From Tritrichomonas musculus (taxonomy: Eukaryota; Parabasalia; Tritrichomonadida; Tritrichomonadidae): DNA of 64,000 nucleotides. Both the position numbers and the translations under genes were made by a program. Positions within the stretch are counted from its first letter, which is position 1; every line of letters begins with the position of its first letter. The stretch spans positions 2,170,001 to 2,234,000 of the forward strand of contig JAPFFF010000010.1 of the NCBI GenBank assembly GCA_039105265.1, read 5' to 3'. Positions 11,140 to 21,554 of the stretch are shown here, in pieces. The notes under the pieces were generated by a model that was not told the DNA's origin, searched no databases, and was given only the letters and a program-made list of their open reading frames with translations.

Positions 11140-11765
11140 CTATCGAAATTTTTTCATCTTTGACTCATATCCTGACAAATCAAAAAAAAAAAAAAAAAAA
11201 AAAAAAACTTTTTCTAAGCATCTTTGGTCAGATGGATATCTAAGATAGCCTGGATTTCTTGCATCATAGATACTTCCACGAATTCCATCACGAGTTTGAT
11301 CATTGAAGACTGAAATTGAACCTGCACAAGAGTTGTTCAATTTCGCTATTATTTTCATTTTCGGCTGAGTTGTGAGGAATTCATCTGTGTCCGTTTGAAT
11401 CGACCAAGCTTCACCATCAATGGTTGCTGATTGGTTTATTCGATGGATTTCATTCTCAACTTTTTGCATTGTTAGAATGCCAATGAGTCTCAACAAATCG
11501 AATCTAAAGCCATCAACTTAACATTCTTTCATCCAATAAACAACACTATCGACAATGAATTTACTGAAGGAACAATCTTGTTTAAATTGCTGCCTGAATA
11601 AGTGTGTTTGTAGACGACATCCATAATAACATCGATTTAGTCGGCACGCAATCTGTTAGAATTCGATGGATCAATCGAATAACTTCCTTCATGGACATTG
11701 AAGTTCTGTGGATCATTAATCCAATTGTTCTTTTTGTTAGCGTGAATGATCGTTATCGATTCAAA
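11140..11765 (-). pseudogene. Pullulanase-like (GH13) relic
   Basis: Minus-strand pieces in different frames line up with type I pullulanase (alpha-1,6-glucan debranching enzyme): NWINDPQNFNVHEGSYSIDP, then IDVIMDVVYKHTYSGSNLNK, then VDGFRFDL and LRLIGILTMQKVENEI, then FNDQTRDGIRGSIYDARNPG. These equal the family blocks 'GYDPxNYxVPEGSYSxxP', 'VIMDVVYNHTY', 'VDGFRFDLMGLIGIDTM' and 'FNDxxRDGxRGSV'. VVYNHT has become VVYKHT; the nucleophile Asp in GFRFDL is kept. There is at least one stop, several frameshifts and no N- or C-terminus. A poly-A run at 11181-11207 interrupts the end. Trichomonads store glycogen and carry many GH13 genes, so a decayed duplicate is likely. Confidence 0.75.
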
Positions 11766-11769
11766 AAAA

Positions 11770-12318
11770 AAAGTGCCTTATAGAGATGAGAAAGTTTATA
11801 CCTAATTTGGAAAAGTGAATTAGTATTAGGCATCTAACAAAATATTTAAATTATATCTAGAAACCTTCTACAGTTTTTGAGATATAGGAATCTGACATCT
11901 ATTTTTCTGTTGAAAATGATCGTTTTTGTTCTATTTTTTTTGAAATAACGTATAAATTTTTTTGAATTAAAAATAATCGTATTTCGATCGTTTAAAGTAT
12001 TGGGGGAAAAAAAAAAAATCGTTTTACAAGTGAGAACGAATCGACAAAAATATAAAATTATTTTTTAATAGGGACAATTAAGATTTTTTAAAAAAATGAA
12101 TCCAAACTCTTCTACAGTTTTTGAAATAATAAAGCATTTTTATTATTTTGTCATTCAATTTTTTCTTTCAAAAATCTAGTGACATAAAATTAAATGAGAT
12201 AAAATATAAGCAGATAATCTTTTTGAATAAAAATGGTACTCATTATGTTTAAAGGGTTTTTAGAAATCTGTAGGAAATTTAGCCCTCATATTTAGCATAT
12301 ATATTTATCATCAAATAC
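11770..12318. other. A+T-rich intergenic stretch
   Basis: No protein-like frame and no terminal repeats are seen. The last eight bases (TCAAATAC, 12311-12318) are the left target duplication of the hAT element that follows. Confidence 0.5.
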
Positions 12319-13374
12319 CAGGGTTGTCGATCGATGATGATAAATATCGATTATCGGCTCATTATCGATAGTCCGATAATATCGATAAAAATTTGTTCGA
12401 TAACCAATAATTATCGATAAATACGTTAAGCAAAACCGCCGATATTTGGTCACTATCGGACGGTTACGGTTCGATATTCTCCGATATTTTATAATAAAAT
12501 TTCCATACTTTTTTTTTACATTTTTGATTAAAATTTGGAATTTTATATTTTTAATTGTACTTCAATAGTGCATGCTGAAATAAGCGCAATAAGGTCAGAG
12601 TGCATTATATGTCCACTATAATAATGAGAAGCTAAAAAATCAGGTTTTTGATTAATACATAAAAAGATTATTTTAAAAATTTTTAAAAAAGAACCAATTG
12701 GCCAACAAAAAAAGATTATGATTAAGAACAAAGTTATAAGACGATAATTTCCTCATATCTTCTCAGTATAAAAATTATTTCCATATTTGCAAATTAACGA
12801 ATCTTAATATGCAATGAAATATTAATGCAATGCTACTAAAATAATTTGCGTTTTTTTTTATTAAAAGAATATCAAGTCTAAAAATATTTAGAGAAATGGA
12901 GAGAATTTTATTAATTTACAAAAAGTTATCGTGTTCACTTTTTGATAAATTTCATTTTTTTGCCAAAATAAAATTATCTTTATTGATTTTAAATTTCATA
13001 CTTAAATATTATTAGAATTATAATATATTACTTATCCTTTATTATAATAAAAGTTAATTTCCTATGAAATATAAAAAATCTTTTTTAATAATTTGATCAT
13101 TTGTACATACAAGCTTTTTTATATGTCATTACTTGAAAAAATAACTTTTATATAATTATATAACAATTAAATAGCCATAATTTCTAGTAAATATCTTTTC
13201 TTTACCTTAAAAAAGTTAAAAATATCGGTCAATATTGGCCATGATAAAAACCGTTTTTATCGATAATGATATTTATTATCGGATAGTTTCGGTTATTCTA
13301 CTCTACTCCCGATAATATCGATAATATTTGCAACGTATTTAACCGTTATCGGACACTATCGATAAACATCCCTG
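12319..13374. mobile_element. Non-autonomous hAT-superfamily element
   Basis: The ends read CAGGGTTGTCGATCGATG and, complemented from the right, CAGGGATGTTTATCGATAG. The 8-bp target duplication TCAAATAC is perfect on both sides (12311-12318 and 13375-13382), diagnostic of hAT transposition. The sub-terminal 150 bp on each side are packed with ATCGATA and TCCGATAA words in both orientations, typical transposase-binding sites. The 1056-bp interior lacks a transposase frame. The intact duplication and ends imply fairly recent insertion. Confidence 0.85.
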
Positions 13375-13496
13375 TCAAATACTTACTATTTTTAAATATT
13401 TTATTTTATATGATATCAAAATAATGTGTGCTTTCCACCCCATAAAAAAAAACTTCTTTGAAAAGAAAAGAAAAAAAAATTGAATGAATTATTTTA

Positions 13497-14238
13497 TAGT
13501 GGTCCTAAAAAATATTGATAAGAAAATTGAGAGAAATTTTCATGTTTCATTGAAAAAATTGAGAAAATTTATTTAAAAATAATTTGAGAGATTTTTAAAA
13601 TTTCTTTCAAATTCATTCAAATTTAATGACCTATTCATGAATTTAAGAATCAATTGTTGGTCAATCTTTTGACCTTTTATTTATTTGTTTTCTTTACCAA
13701 AAAATACAAACAAACGCTATAATTTAATCGCAAGTGGTTCTGCAATCGCACAATTTTAATAAAAGCAAAACAGCTGATGCATTAAGTATTTCGTTAAATT
13801 GCGTCAAAGCAGTAGCTAAATAGATTGATGAAGGGAGACCAGAAAAAACACAACCTTGCCGACCACAAATATTAACAAATGAAATCAAGTATTTCATATG
13901 CGTTAAAGCAATAATGTTTCCTGAAATCCCTGGAGCTGAAATGGCAAATGTTTCCTGAACACAAATTTTATTCTTTATATGGAATAATCTAAGTTTAGCA
14001 ACAAACAATTCTTTGATTGATTCTTTTCCAAAGAAATTGAAACAATGCCTCGAAGTGCAAGGCAATCAAGTAAGATTTTAATTTTAATTTTTAATAAAAA
14101 ATCAACTTTTTCAATTGCCGAAAAAATATTGATAAGAAATTTAACTTTTTAAATTAAAAATTTTAAAAATAAAATAACTTTTGTTAATGACGATTAACTA
14201 TTGAATTCATTTCTTATCAATATTTTTTAGGAACACTA
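13497..14238. mobile_element. TA-flanked element with HTH transposase remnant
   Basis: TAGTGGTCCTAAAAAATATT (from 13497) is mirrored by AATATTTTTTAGGAACACTA (to 14238), two mismatches, with TA on both sides. The core GATAAGAAA recurs internally near 14126. On the plus strand a broken frame (about 13827-14075) contains GRPEKTQPCRPQILTNEIKY and later IPGAEMANV, resembling the helix-turn-helix part of Tc1/mariner-like transposases ('RP..LT.EI......N....A.MA'). The 113-residue minus-strand frame at 13724-14065 is its shadow. Confidence 0.6.
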
Positions 14239-14240
14239 TA

Positions 14241-14533
14241 TTTGAAATAATTTATTCAATAAATTTTATTTCAAATAAAATTTTTATTCTCACAAAAATA
14301 GTTTTATTAATATCTCATGAATAGAACATTTTAATCAAAATTTAATTTTTAATAATGTTATAATTATAATATAAACATAAATAATAAATATTATAAAAAT
14401 ATAATTAAATAATTAAATATGAAAATGCCATTTTTTCAATTTTTATATTTTATTTTATTTACCGCTAATTTTATTCAATTTTAATTTTTCTTATTTTATA
14501 ATCAATGCATTTTATACATTACAATTATCCAAA
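14241..14533. promoter_or_regulatory. 5' flank of the IST1-like gene
   Basis: Very A+T-rich and non-coding. The sequence before the start (TACATTACAATTATCC) has no clear TCAYW initiator in the last 20 bases; a TCAATGCATT lies about 35 bases upstream. Confidence 0.3.
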
Positions 14534-15589
14534 ATGTTCAAAGCCAAGAAAGCTGAAGACTTAAAAAACAAAATTCAAATCCATATAGCTAAACTAAATG
14601 CTATTATAAGAGAGAAGAAAAATTTCAGAGCTAGTCAAGTTTCTTCATTCAGAAATAGGTACATTGCCAAATCTCCTGATCTTACAGTGCAATTTGAAAA
14701 CGTTATTAAAGCTGATATATGTATTGAAAAAGCAACCGAAGCTCTTAATCATATGCATACTCTTTTTCGAAATACAGAACTTTTAGTAGACAGCAAAAAA
14801 CTTCCTGAAGACATCAAATTTGCTCTCGAATATTGCTACTATTTTTCACAAGTTGATAAGCAAAAAGATCTTTATAATTTATTGAACGATATTATTAAAA
14901 TCCATAAATCAAAGAAACATTCAAGAATAACTCATGAAACAAAAGTTTTCTTTCAGTCAGAACAAGTAACATTAGAAGATGCTGCCAAATATTATCCTGC
15001 CATAAAAAATGAATGTGCTTTACAAGAAGATCAATATTTAATCAATGCTTTGAAAAAATATGACAACATTTTCCAAACATCTGAACCTCAAGCTATACCA
15101 CAATTTATGCAACTAAATGGAACTCAACTTATGCCAGGTCTTGCACAAAATCCACAATTAATTACGCAAAATACATTCCAATCTCCACAGTTTATCACCC
15201 AGGACTTGACACAAGCTCCCCAATTTACTAATCAGAATTCAATACAACCACCACAGTTTACTACTCAAACTTTACCTCAAGTACCACAATTTACGCCACA
15301 AGATTTAGGACAAGCACCACAACTTATACCACAAAACTTAGGACAAGCACCACAACTTACACCACAAAACTTAGGACAAGCTCCTCAATTTACAAATCAA
15401 AATTCAATACAACCACCACAATTTACACCACAAGATTTAGGACAAGCTCCTCAATTTACACCACAGAGCATGAGTCAATCTCCTCAATTTACACCACAGA
15501 GCATGGGACAAGTACCACAATTCATTCCACAGAATTTGAATCAACCACCAATATTTACTCCACAAAATCCAAAGCAGCCCCCAAATTAG
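14534..15589 (+). CDS. IST1-like ESCRT-III regulator with Q/P-rich repeat tail
   Basis: The 351-residue product has an IST1 domain at about residues 1-165 (MFKAKKAEDLKNKIQIHIAK; later ENVIKADICIEKATEAL; LPEDIKFALEYCYYFSQVDK; then VTLEDAAKYYPAIKNE). IST1 proteins are ESCRT-III-related, regulate Vps4 and act at endosomes, midbody and membrane necks; that is family knowledge. From about residue 196 the protein consists of about 13 copies of an 11-residue repeat of the type PQFTPQDLGQA, rich in Q and P, encoded by 33-bp units. I see no clear C-terminal MIM motif; the sequence ends KQPPN then TAG. The ATG is the first codon of the domain, as in other IST1 proteins. Copy number of the repeat probably varies between strains. 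Confidence 0.8.
   Translation: MFKAKKAEDLKNKIQIHIAKLNAIIREKKNFRASQVSSFRNRYIAKSPDLTVQFENVIKADICIEKATEALNHMHTLFRNTELLVDSKKLPEDIKFALEYCYYFSQVDKQKDLYNLLNDIIKIHKSKKHSRITHETKVFFQSEQVTLEDAAKYYPAIKNECALQEDQYLINALKKYDNIFQTSEPQAIPQFMQLNGTQLMPGLAQNPQLITQNTFQSPQFITQDLTQAPQFTNQNSIQPPQFTTQTLPQVPQFTPQDLGQAPQLIPQNLGQAPQLTPQNLGQAPQFTNQNSIQPPQFTPQDLGQAPQFTPQSMSQSPQFTPQSMGQVPQFIPQNLNQPPIFTPQNPKQPPN
14990..15589 (+). repeat. 33-bp coding minisatellite in the IST1-like gene
   Basis: Imperfect 33-bp units encode P-Q-[FL]-[TI]-[PTN]-Q-x(3)-Q-[APS]. Two adjacent units near 15305-15375 are almost identical at DNA level, which points to recent duplication. The repeat proper starts around 15120. Confidence 0.75.
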
Positions 15590-15942
15590 AAAAATAAATT
15601 GATTATGAAAAGAGAAATATTATTACTATCATGTATTTTTTAAGTTAATAGATAAACATGAATTTTTAATTATTAAACTTTTAGTTTTCTTTTTTACATT
15701 AAGATGTTTCTGCTATCACCAATTCTGCATAATTATCATCTATTTTTTTTACCAAAACAGGTAAAATAAAAAAGCTCATGTCACTTTATTCAATATAAAG
15801 TGTCATGTCTAAAAAAAAAAAAAAAACAAGAAAACTAACGCGCGATATAATCATAAATCATTTAATAAACAACAATTTTTGAACATACATAAATGTTTTT
15901 GTATTTTGAAATTCAATTAATAGTTAATATTTTTTTAATGAT

Positions 15943-15969
15943 AACTTTTTGAGCTTTGCTCAAAAAGTT
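15943..15969. repeat. Short perfect hairpin of the CACTTTTTGAGC family
   Basis: AACTTTTTGAGC and GCTCAAAAAGTT are separated by TTT: a perfect 12-bp stem. Confidence 0.8.
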
Positions 15970-16073
15970 GTCATTCTTGGGATCTATTAGGTACAATATT
16001 TCTTTTGTTTTCTTCATGAAAGTTGATTTGTTTAAGTTTTGAAAAGAAATCTAATATGAAAATAATAAAAGGC

Positions 16074-16100
16074 CACTTTTTGAACTTCGCTCAAAAAGTG
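16074..16100. repeat. Short hairpin of the same family
   Basis: CACTTTTTGA and TCAAAAAGTG are separated by ACTTCGC; flanking GGC and GCC can extend the stem. Confidence 0.75.
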
Positions 16101-16194
16101 TGCCAAGCATAAGATTCATTTCTGATATGTAATAACTTGGGTATAACTGGTTTTGATATTTGAATATCTGATTTTTGGAAATTGCAAGAAACGC

Positions 16195-16221
16195 CACTTT
16201 TTGAGCGAAGCTCAAAAAGTG
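16195..16221. repeat. Hairpin with GCGAAGC core
   Basis: CACTTTTTGAGC, GAA, GCTCAAAAAGTG: a perfect 12-bp stem closed by the GCGAAGC heptamer, a sequence known to form an unusually stable DNA mini-hairpin. Confidence 0.85.
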
Positions 16222-17585
16222 TCTATGCTTTAGATAATAAAGGTGTAATAATACATTTTTCTTTCAAGAGCATTGTTCTATTTTAAGCAAGAATTCTATA
16301 AAAACAAACGATTAAAATAAATAGAAAAATAATTGAGGGCCAATTTGCGTTCTCTTGTCATAAACTTTTTGCATCAAAAAGTTATTTTATTTTTTATCTT
16401 TAAGAAAAAGTTATGTTTTATTTTTTGCTCCAAGAAAAAGTTCATGATTATTTTTCGCTCTATCAAATTGTGGAAACTTTTTGACCGAAAAAAAATCAAA
16501 ATAAACTGGGAGTCAAAAGTCGGACCACTTTCAACCTTATATTGGCCTTTTGAGCGGTTATTTTATTTTTCATCTTCTCAATTTAGAACACTTTTCCATT
16601 CAATTAATGGTCTGAGTTTTGATTCGTCTCAATTTTGCATTTTTCAATGCAAAAAAAATAAAAAAATTGAAAAAAAAGATTTTTTTATTGAATGAAAAAT
16701 AAAAAAGATGAAAAGAAATGTCTTCCATCATTTAATCCAAGTAAGAATTTGCTAAAAAGTGTTCCAAAATATCAGAGAAATTAAAATTTATATTTGCGCC
16801 TTTCCGATTGAATTAAATTTTTTTGAGAAATTTTCAAAATTATGTAATATTTTGGTGCTTAATGGTTAAAAATAGAAAATATTGATAATTTTATGGAATA
16901 AATGAACAATTTGGAAATAGAAGTCGTGATATTTAAAGAGAATTTCACAAATATTTATTTTCTCCTAATTTTGGAAAAATGCGTTTTTCGAGATGTATCT
17001 TTTGTGTATTTTGAGATTTATTGCATTTTAGGCAATATATTATAATATCTTTTTTTTTCAATCATCTTGCGGTAGTTGCGGTATTTTGGAAAGAAAATTT
17101 ATCATATAATCAAATATTGTTGACTGTGTTGTTGTATTAGATCATCAAACTCTACAGCAGATGCATTTAGTTAAGCGACATTTTCAAACAAGAAGTTTTA
17201 ATTTTCCAAATTCAAATTATAACTCATTTATTCAATTTTTTTAAAATAAAAAACGAATATATACATATAAATATCAATTATTAAAATAGGTATTTGGATT
17301 TTAAATTAATATAATTATTTATATAATATTTAAATATAGCAAATATATGCAAAAAGCTTTTTATATATAAGATATTCATTTTTTAGCATTCAATTAAATT
17401 CTTACAGATACAAATTTATAAAATATATTATTTAAAATAATAAATATATTAAATATTATCTATTTTTAAATTTATGAATATATCAATATAATTATATAAT
17501 AATATAAAAACTTTAATTATCTTGTAAATTATAGGATATAATTATTTTGAAAAAAAAAGATTTGAGATAAAAAAATTAAGAAAAT

Positions 17586-17700
17586 AATTTATCAAACACA
17601 GCCAAAATAAAACAGAAAAAATTAATTTGAGATAAAAAGTTCAAAATTTTAAAAAATGAAAGGAAAAAAAATATGTCAGAGGAATTTGAAAGGAAAAATG
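17586..17700. repeat. Rearranged copies of the 5' flank of the BTB-F5/8C gene
   Basis: 17586-17625 (CACAGCCAAAATAAAACAGA) repeats 23529-23570 in the same orientation. 17655-17698 repeats 23436-23478 inverted (AGGAAAAAT ... AATTTGAAAGGA against its complement). The second block lies just upstream of the start codon at 23405, so a promoter-region fragment seems to have been copied and partly inverted. Confidence 0.6.
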
Positions 17701-17837
17701 GTGGTCTGCCTTTTGGTTTTAAGTTTAAACAAAAAAAAATTAAATATAGAGAGATCAAAATAACTAGACAACGATTTCCTGAAGCAGAAAGTACCAGAGA
17801 CACTGTAATTGTGATTTGGAAACACCAAGAAACTTAA
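17673..17837 (+). CDS. 54-residue hypothetical, possibly a gene fragment
   Basis: A short frame starting MSEEFERKNGGLPFGFKFKQ and ending IWKHQET then TAA. The charged, mixed composition is more protein-like than chance frames nearby. The first 9 codons lie in a sequence that is an inverted copy of the 5' flank at 23436-23478, so the start may be accidental and the remainder a relic. No family is recognised. Confidence 0.3.
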   Translation: MSEEFERKNGGLPFGFKFKQKKIKYREIKITRQRFPEAESTRDTVIVIWKHQET

Positions 17838-17889
17838 AAATGATGAATGATCTATGATAAATTTTGAAGTTGTTTAAAAAGGATAATAA

Positions 17890-18445
17890 TTAAATTTTTG
17901 AACATCTTAAAAAAGTAGAACCGCCAATGTAAGTTACAGAAGAGGGAATTGCGATTCTAATCAGCGATTTGCATCTATTGAATGAAAAATGTCCAATCCA
18001 AGTGACAAAAGAAAGAATTGTGACTTCAGTCAATGATGAACAACTTGCAAAAGTATGATGACCAATTTTTGTTACTGAAGAAGGAATTGTAATTCGTTTC
18101 AATGATGAACAACCATCGAAAGCATGATCGGCAATATAAATCACAGAAGGAGGAATGACTATTTCTTCTAATGATGACAATTTTTCGAAAGTGTGGCTTT
18201 CTATTGAATCCACAGATGAAGGAATGACCAACTTTTTCAATGGTGAAAACCTATCCAAAAAACTCTCTTTCTTTGGGTTTATATTCAGGGTGTTCTCTTG
18301 CATTGCCCATGGCGAGCATCCAAAAATAAGTTTTGTATCAATTTTCTTTTGATTCCTAATTATATAATAGATAATATCAGGTCGATTAATTTTCGCTGCT
18401 TGTTGAATTAAAAGTGAATTAAAAACAAAAACTTTAAAACATTAT
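17890..18445 (-). pseudogene. BspA-like LRR (LRR_5) fragment
   Basis: The minus-strand frame contains five consecutive 23-residue units of the form L..[VI].IP.SV..I....F..CSS, for example LKRITIPSSVTKIGHHTFAS. This is the Treponema/BspA-type LRR abundant in trichomonad surface proteins. The frame ends abruptly after FLRCSKI without a cap or membrane anchor. It stays open upstream of the first ATG (18303) for about 47 codons (NSLLIQQAAKINRPDIIYYI ... FGCSPWAMQ), in the manner of a DUF3447-type domain that precedes it. It is therefore the tail of the decayed gene continuing to 19530 rather than an independent 137-residue gene. Confidence 0.65.
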
Positions 18446-18559
18446 TTTAAAAACTATTTTTTTTTTTCAATGATGAACATTATTAAAATCAATGATTTTT
18501 TTTTTCAAAATATCATTCAAATCATGCTATTTTGTAATTCTAAAAGTAACATTTTTGTA

Positions 18560-19530
18560 TGAAAATTATAAACTCTTCCATTTTTTCTTCTTTCTCGTGT
18601 AAATAAATATCGACAATGTCGGTGCAATTATACTTGCAATAAAAAAAAAAAAAATAAATTCATCAGCTATATCAAGAGGAAGAAACGAATAGTTAGAATA
18701 ACGCAAACTACAGTCAAAAATTTCATCAATCAACGATGAATTTCTTTCATTTATCAGATTGTTTTCAATATAAAGAGCAATTTTATTATGATGACATTTT
18801 ATTGCTTCAATCAAACCAGCCACATAAGAATTATTCGTGCTGGAACTTCCAAATCTTCGAGAAGATGAATCATTTGTATTTTATTTGAATGTATCGAATA
18901 AATCCACAAAGATGAATTCAAATCAACATTGTGAATTCTCAGGTAATTAAAGATTTTGATTGATCCAAAAAAAGCAGCGTATTCAATCAAAGTTGGCTCA
19001 TTTTCAATCAAAAATAAATTCATTTCAAATATCGAAGGCTCAATTTTTCTTCACAGACAAATTTATGCGCTGTTCACATAGAAAACAAATTCTTTAATTG
19101 AATCTTGACGAATCAATTGGCAAATATATGAATCATTTTCACCTATTCTTCTTTTTTCTATAAAACCTGGTAAAATATTTTCCAAACCTATTTCTGAAAG
19201 TTCAAGTTCAAGTTCTTCCACTTTTTGGTCATGAATTTTATCTCTGATTTCAGGGAAGAAAAAGTGGCACTTTTCATTATATTGAAATTGATCGTATAAA
19301 TCTTCAATCGTTATAAGTCGACTCTCCTAAAGAAAAAGTAGAATTTCTTTGCTACTCTTGAAAATATTCAATAATTCTGAATTTGAAAAGGTTGATTTGA
19401 TATGTTCTCTATAATTTGAAAGAATCTTCTTAATTTTGCTTGAAAATTCAACAGTTTTATGATGATAATTAGATATACAGGCCAATATATCAAGAATCGA
19501 ATAGTTTTACAATTAATCACTATGAAGAAA
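18560..19530 (-). pseudogene. Decayed DUF3447/ankyrin-type gene
   Basis: Minus-strand pieces resemble the intact protein encoded at 37544-39820: NEPTLIEYAAFFGSIKIFNY matches its VPTIIEYASFFGSIQIIRYL, SLWIYSIHSNKIQMIHLLED matches CWLYSIHSKNYELIHLLEEQ, and IEAIKCHHNKIALYIENNLI matches LESIRCHHNEIADYILNNKI. Upstream pieces (ENDSYICQLIRQDSIKEFVF) match the domain before it. Several frame changes and stops are needed, and a poly-T/A run near 18645 disrupts the 3' part. The following LRR stretch suggests a DUF3447-LRR fusion ancestor. Confidence 0.65.
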
Positions 19531-19629
19531 TATCAAGCGCTATTGCATATAGATGCTATATTTTTGATTAAATTGAAAGGTGATTCGATGTATCACGAAA
19601 TAATTCTTTTTTATTTTTGGATTAATTTA

Positions 19630-21325
19630 TAGGGCTAGCATGAAATAATTTGGAATTTTACTTGAGAAAATAAAAATTTTTTGATTTTTCTAATCAATTT
19701 TGACAAAAATAATAAAAAAATTTCAAAAACAAAAATTTTTCCGCAGAAATTATTAGCAATTTTGATAGAAATATTTTTTTAGCGAAAACGGTTTTCAATA
19801 TAACGAATTTATTATGGCATTGTTCGAAAACGGTTTTCGATATAACGAATTTAGTCCTATCTCTTGAGAAAAAAGTACAAGCAAAATGAATAAAATTGAA
19901 ATCAATTTCCCTCAAATATAAAATTCTATCGATAAAAATAATTTGTAATATGGAATTTAATTATTTCTAAATATATTGTTGCAACAATTTTCTTTTTATT
20001 TTCAAGAAAATTAATATAAATTGCAGTTATAAAAAATATTATTAGATATTTAAATATAATTTTAAATTATGCAATCTTAATCTGATTTATAAAAAACTAA
20101 AAATTTAGTATATTCATTAATAATATGTTAAATTAATTATTTCAAATAAATTATTATTTATTAAATACTAATAAATCCATCTCTAAGACTAACTTCATCT
20201 TGTGGATGAAAAATTTTTTTACTTAAATGAAATTTGAATAAAAAAATTTTTGCGTAATTGAAATTTGGAATAAAATTTTTTGCTTATTTGAAAATTGAAA
20301 TAAAATTTTTTGCTTATTTGAAAAAAAAAATTTTGGCAATGATATGTCTCAATTCACTCAAAAATTATTATTCAGAAGAAATGATTGATTTAATATTAAT
20401 AATATTAAAAAGGTTGGGAGAAATCAACAACAAGAAAGTTTATTATATTTTGCATAAATAAAACATTAATTACTATTTGTTAATTCTAGAATCAAGCAAT
20501 TATCAAAAGATAAATTCAATTTATCAAATATTTATGATCAGAGTCAACATTCTTCATGAAAACCCTATTTCTAATTTATTATGGACAAAAATTATCCAAA
20601 ATTATCATAAATATCCAGCAAAAACAAAATCTATATCAATCAAGTGTTTGACATATTTGTTGAATCCAAAAATTAATTTATCTACTCAAATAATTTTCGA
20701 TTCTCAATTATTTCAAATAATTTGTGACCATTTAAATGATTTTATTTTTGAAGATATAGTGAATCTACTTTTTATTTTACAAACTTTAATATGCTTATCT
20801 ATAAATTCTCATCATGAATGTGAGCTAAGAACAAATTTATTATTATATGATATCATACCAATTCTCAAAGATATTCAATATAGTGAATTAAATGATCAAT
20901 TATGTGATGCATCTATCGAAAATGTCATAAGTTTTGTCACAAAATAAATATAAAAACTCTTTAAAGGACAAGTGAAAATTATAATCATAATTATTTTTAT
21001 CAAAATTAATTAAAATTTTCTTTTTCTTTTATTTTTTTATTCAATATTTTTTTTTATTTTTAAATTTTTTTTCACATGATTTAATTGTTTTTGCTCAAAA
21101 TTTTTTTCAAATTAATACAGGTTAATACTTTAGACCAAAAACCGTTTTCGCAAAAAATTTTTTTTGTGAAAAATTGATCACAATTTCTGCGGTAAAATTT
21201 TATTTATGGAAAAATTAATTTTTTTTTTTGGAAAAAATGCACACAATAATAATTTTTTTGATCGAAGCTAATTCGGAATAGATTTTTTTATCAAATGATT
21301 TGCTAATTATTTCGTGCTAGCCCTA
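19630..21325. mobile_element. 1.7-kb inverted-repeat element carrying a helical-repeat gene fragment
   Basis: TAGGGCTAGCATGAAATAATT on the left is mirrored by AATTATTTCGTGCTAGCCCTA on the right, one mismatch, with TA on both sides (19628-19629 and 21326-21327). The similarity continues inward for about 200 bp in blocks: CCGCAGAAATT and GCGAAAACGGTTTT occur in both arms. In the left arm ACGGTTTTC.ATATAACGAATT occurs twice. The centre contains a broken helical-repeat frame, not a transposase, so this looks like a non-autonomous element that enclosed a host gene fragment. Confidence 0.6.
20341..20947 (+). pseudogene. Armadillo/HEAT-like gene fragment inside the element
   Basis: One frame, interrupted by a single TAA at 20459-20461, reads CLNSLKNYYSEEMIDLILII, then YQIFMIRVNILHENPISNLL, TKSISIKCLTYLLNPKINLS and LLFILQTLICLSINSHHECE. 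The recurring helix pairs of hydrophobic residues and the 'IIPILKDIQYSELND' end resemble the armadillo-like helical proteins common in trichomonads; this is inference from pattern only. No ATG starts the second piece. Both ends fade into the arms of the surrounding inverted-repeat element. Confidence 0.45.
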
Positions 21326-21554
21326 TAATGAAAAACTCACTCAATATGGAAGAATCTCATATTTATTATGATATGATATATTATTTATTACGTAACAAAT
21401 ATATGGATATAATTTTTAATAAATTATCTTTAATACATATTTAGAAAATTAGATTTTTATATTTTAAAATTTTTCTAAAAAAAAAATAACGTTACGATAT
21501 AAAATTAGTATCTGTAATGATTAAATTTCGAAGGATATAAGGATTTTTAACTGG

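Larger units (their letters stand above)
15590..17580. other. Intergenic region with hairpins, no gene
   Basis: Apart from three short palindromes (15943-16221), the region is A+T-rich. A 120-residue frame at 16333-16695 is dominated by K, F and I and looks like chance. Around 17100-17210 a short stretch reading VVVLDHQTLQQMHLVKRHFQ looks like an old coding fragment of unknown origin. Confidence 0.45.

Noticed and set aside
11140-11496. 118-residue minus-strand ORF as a gene
   Set aside because: It is one frame of the pullulanase relic; the FFFFFFFF stretch is only the poly-A tract on the plus strand.
13724-14065. 113-residue minus-strand ORF
   Set aside because: Antisense of the broken HTH transposase frame within the TA-flanked element.
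16333-16695. 120-residue plus-strand ORF
   Set aside because: Dominated by K, F and I with no motif; typical chance frame in A+T-rich DNA.
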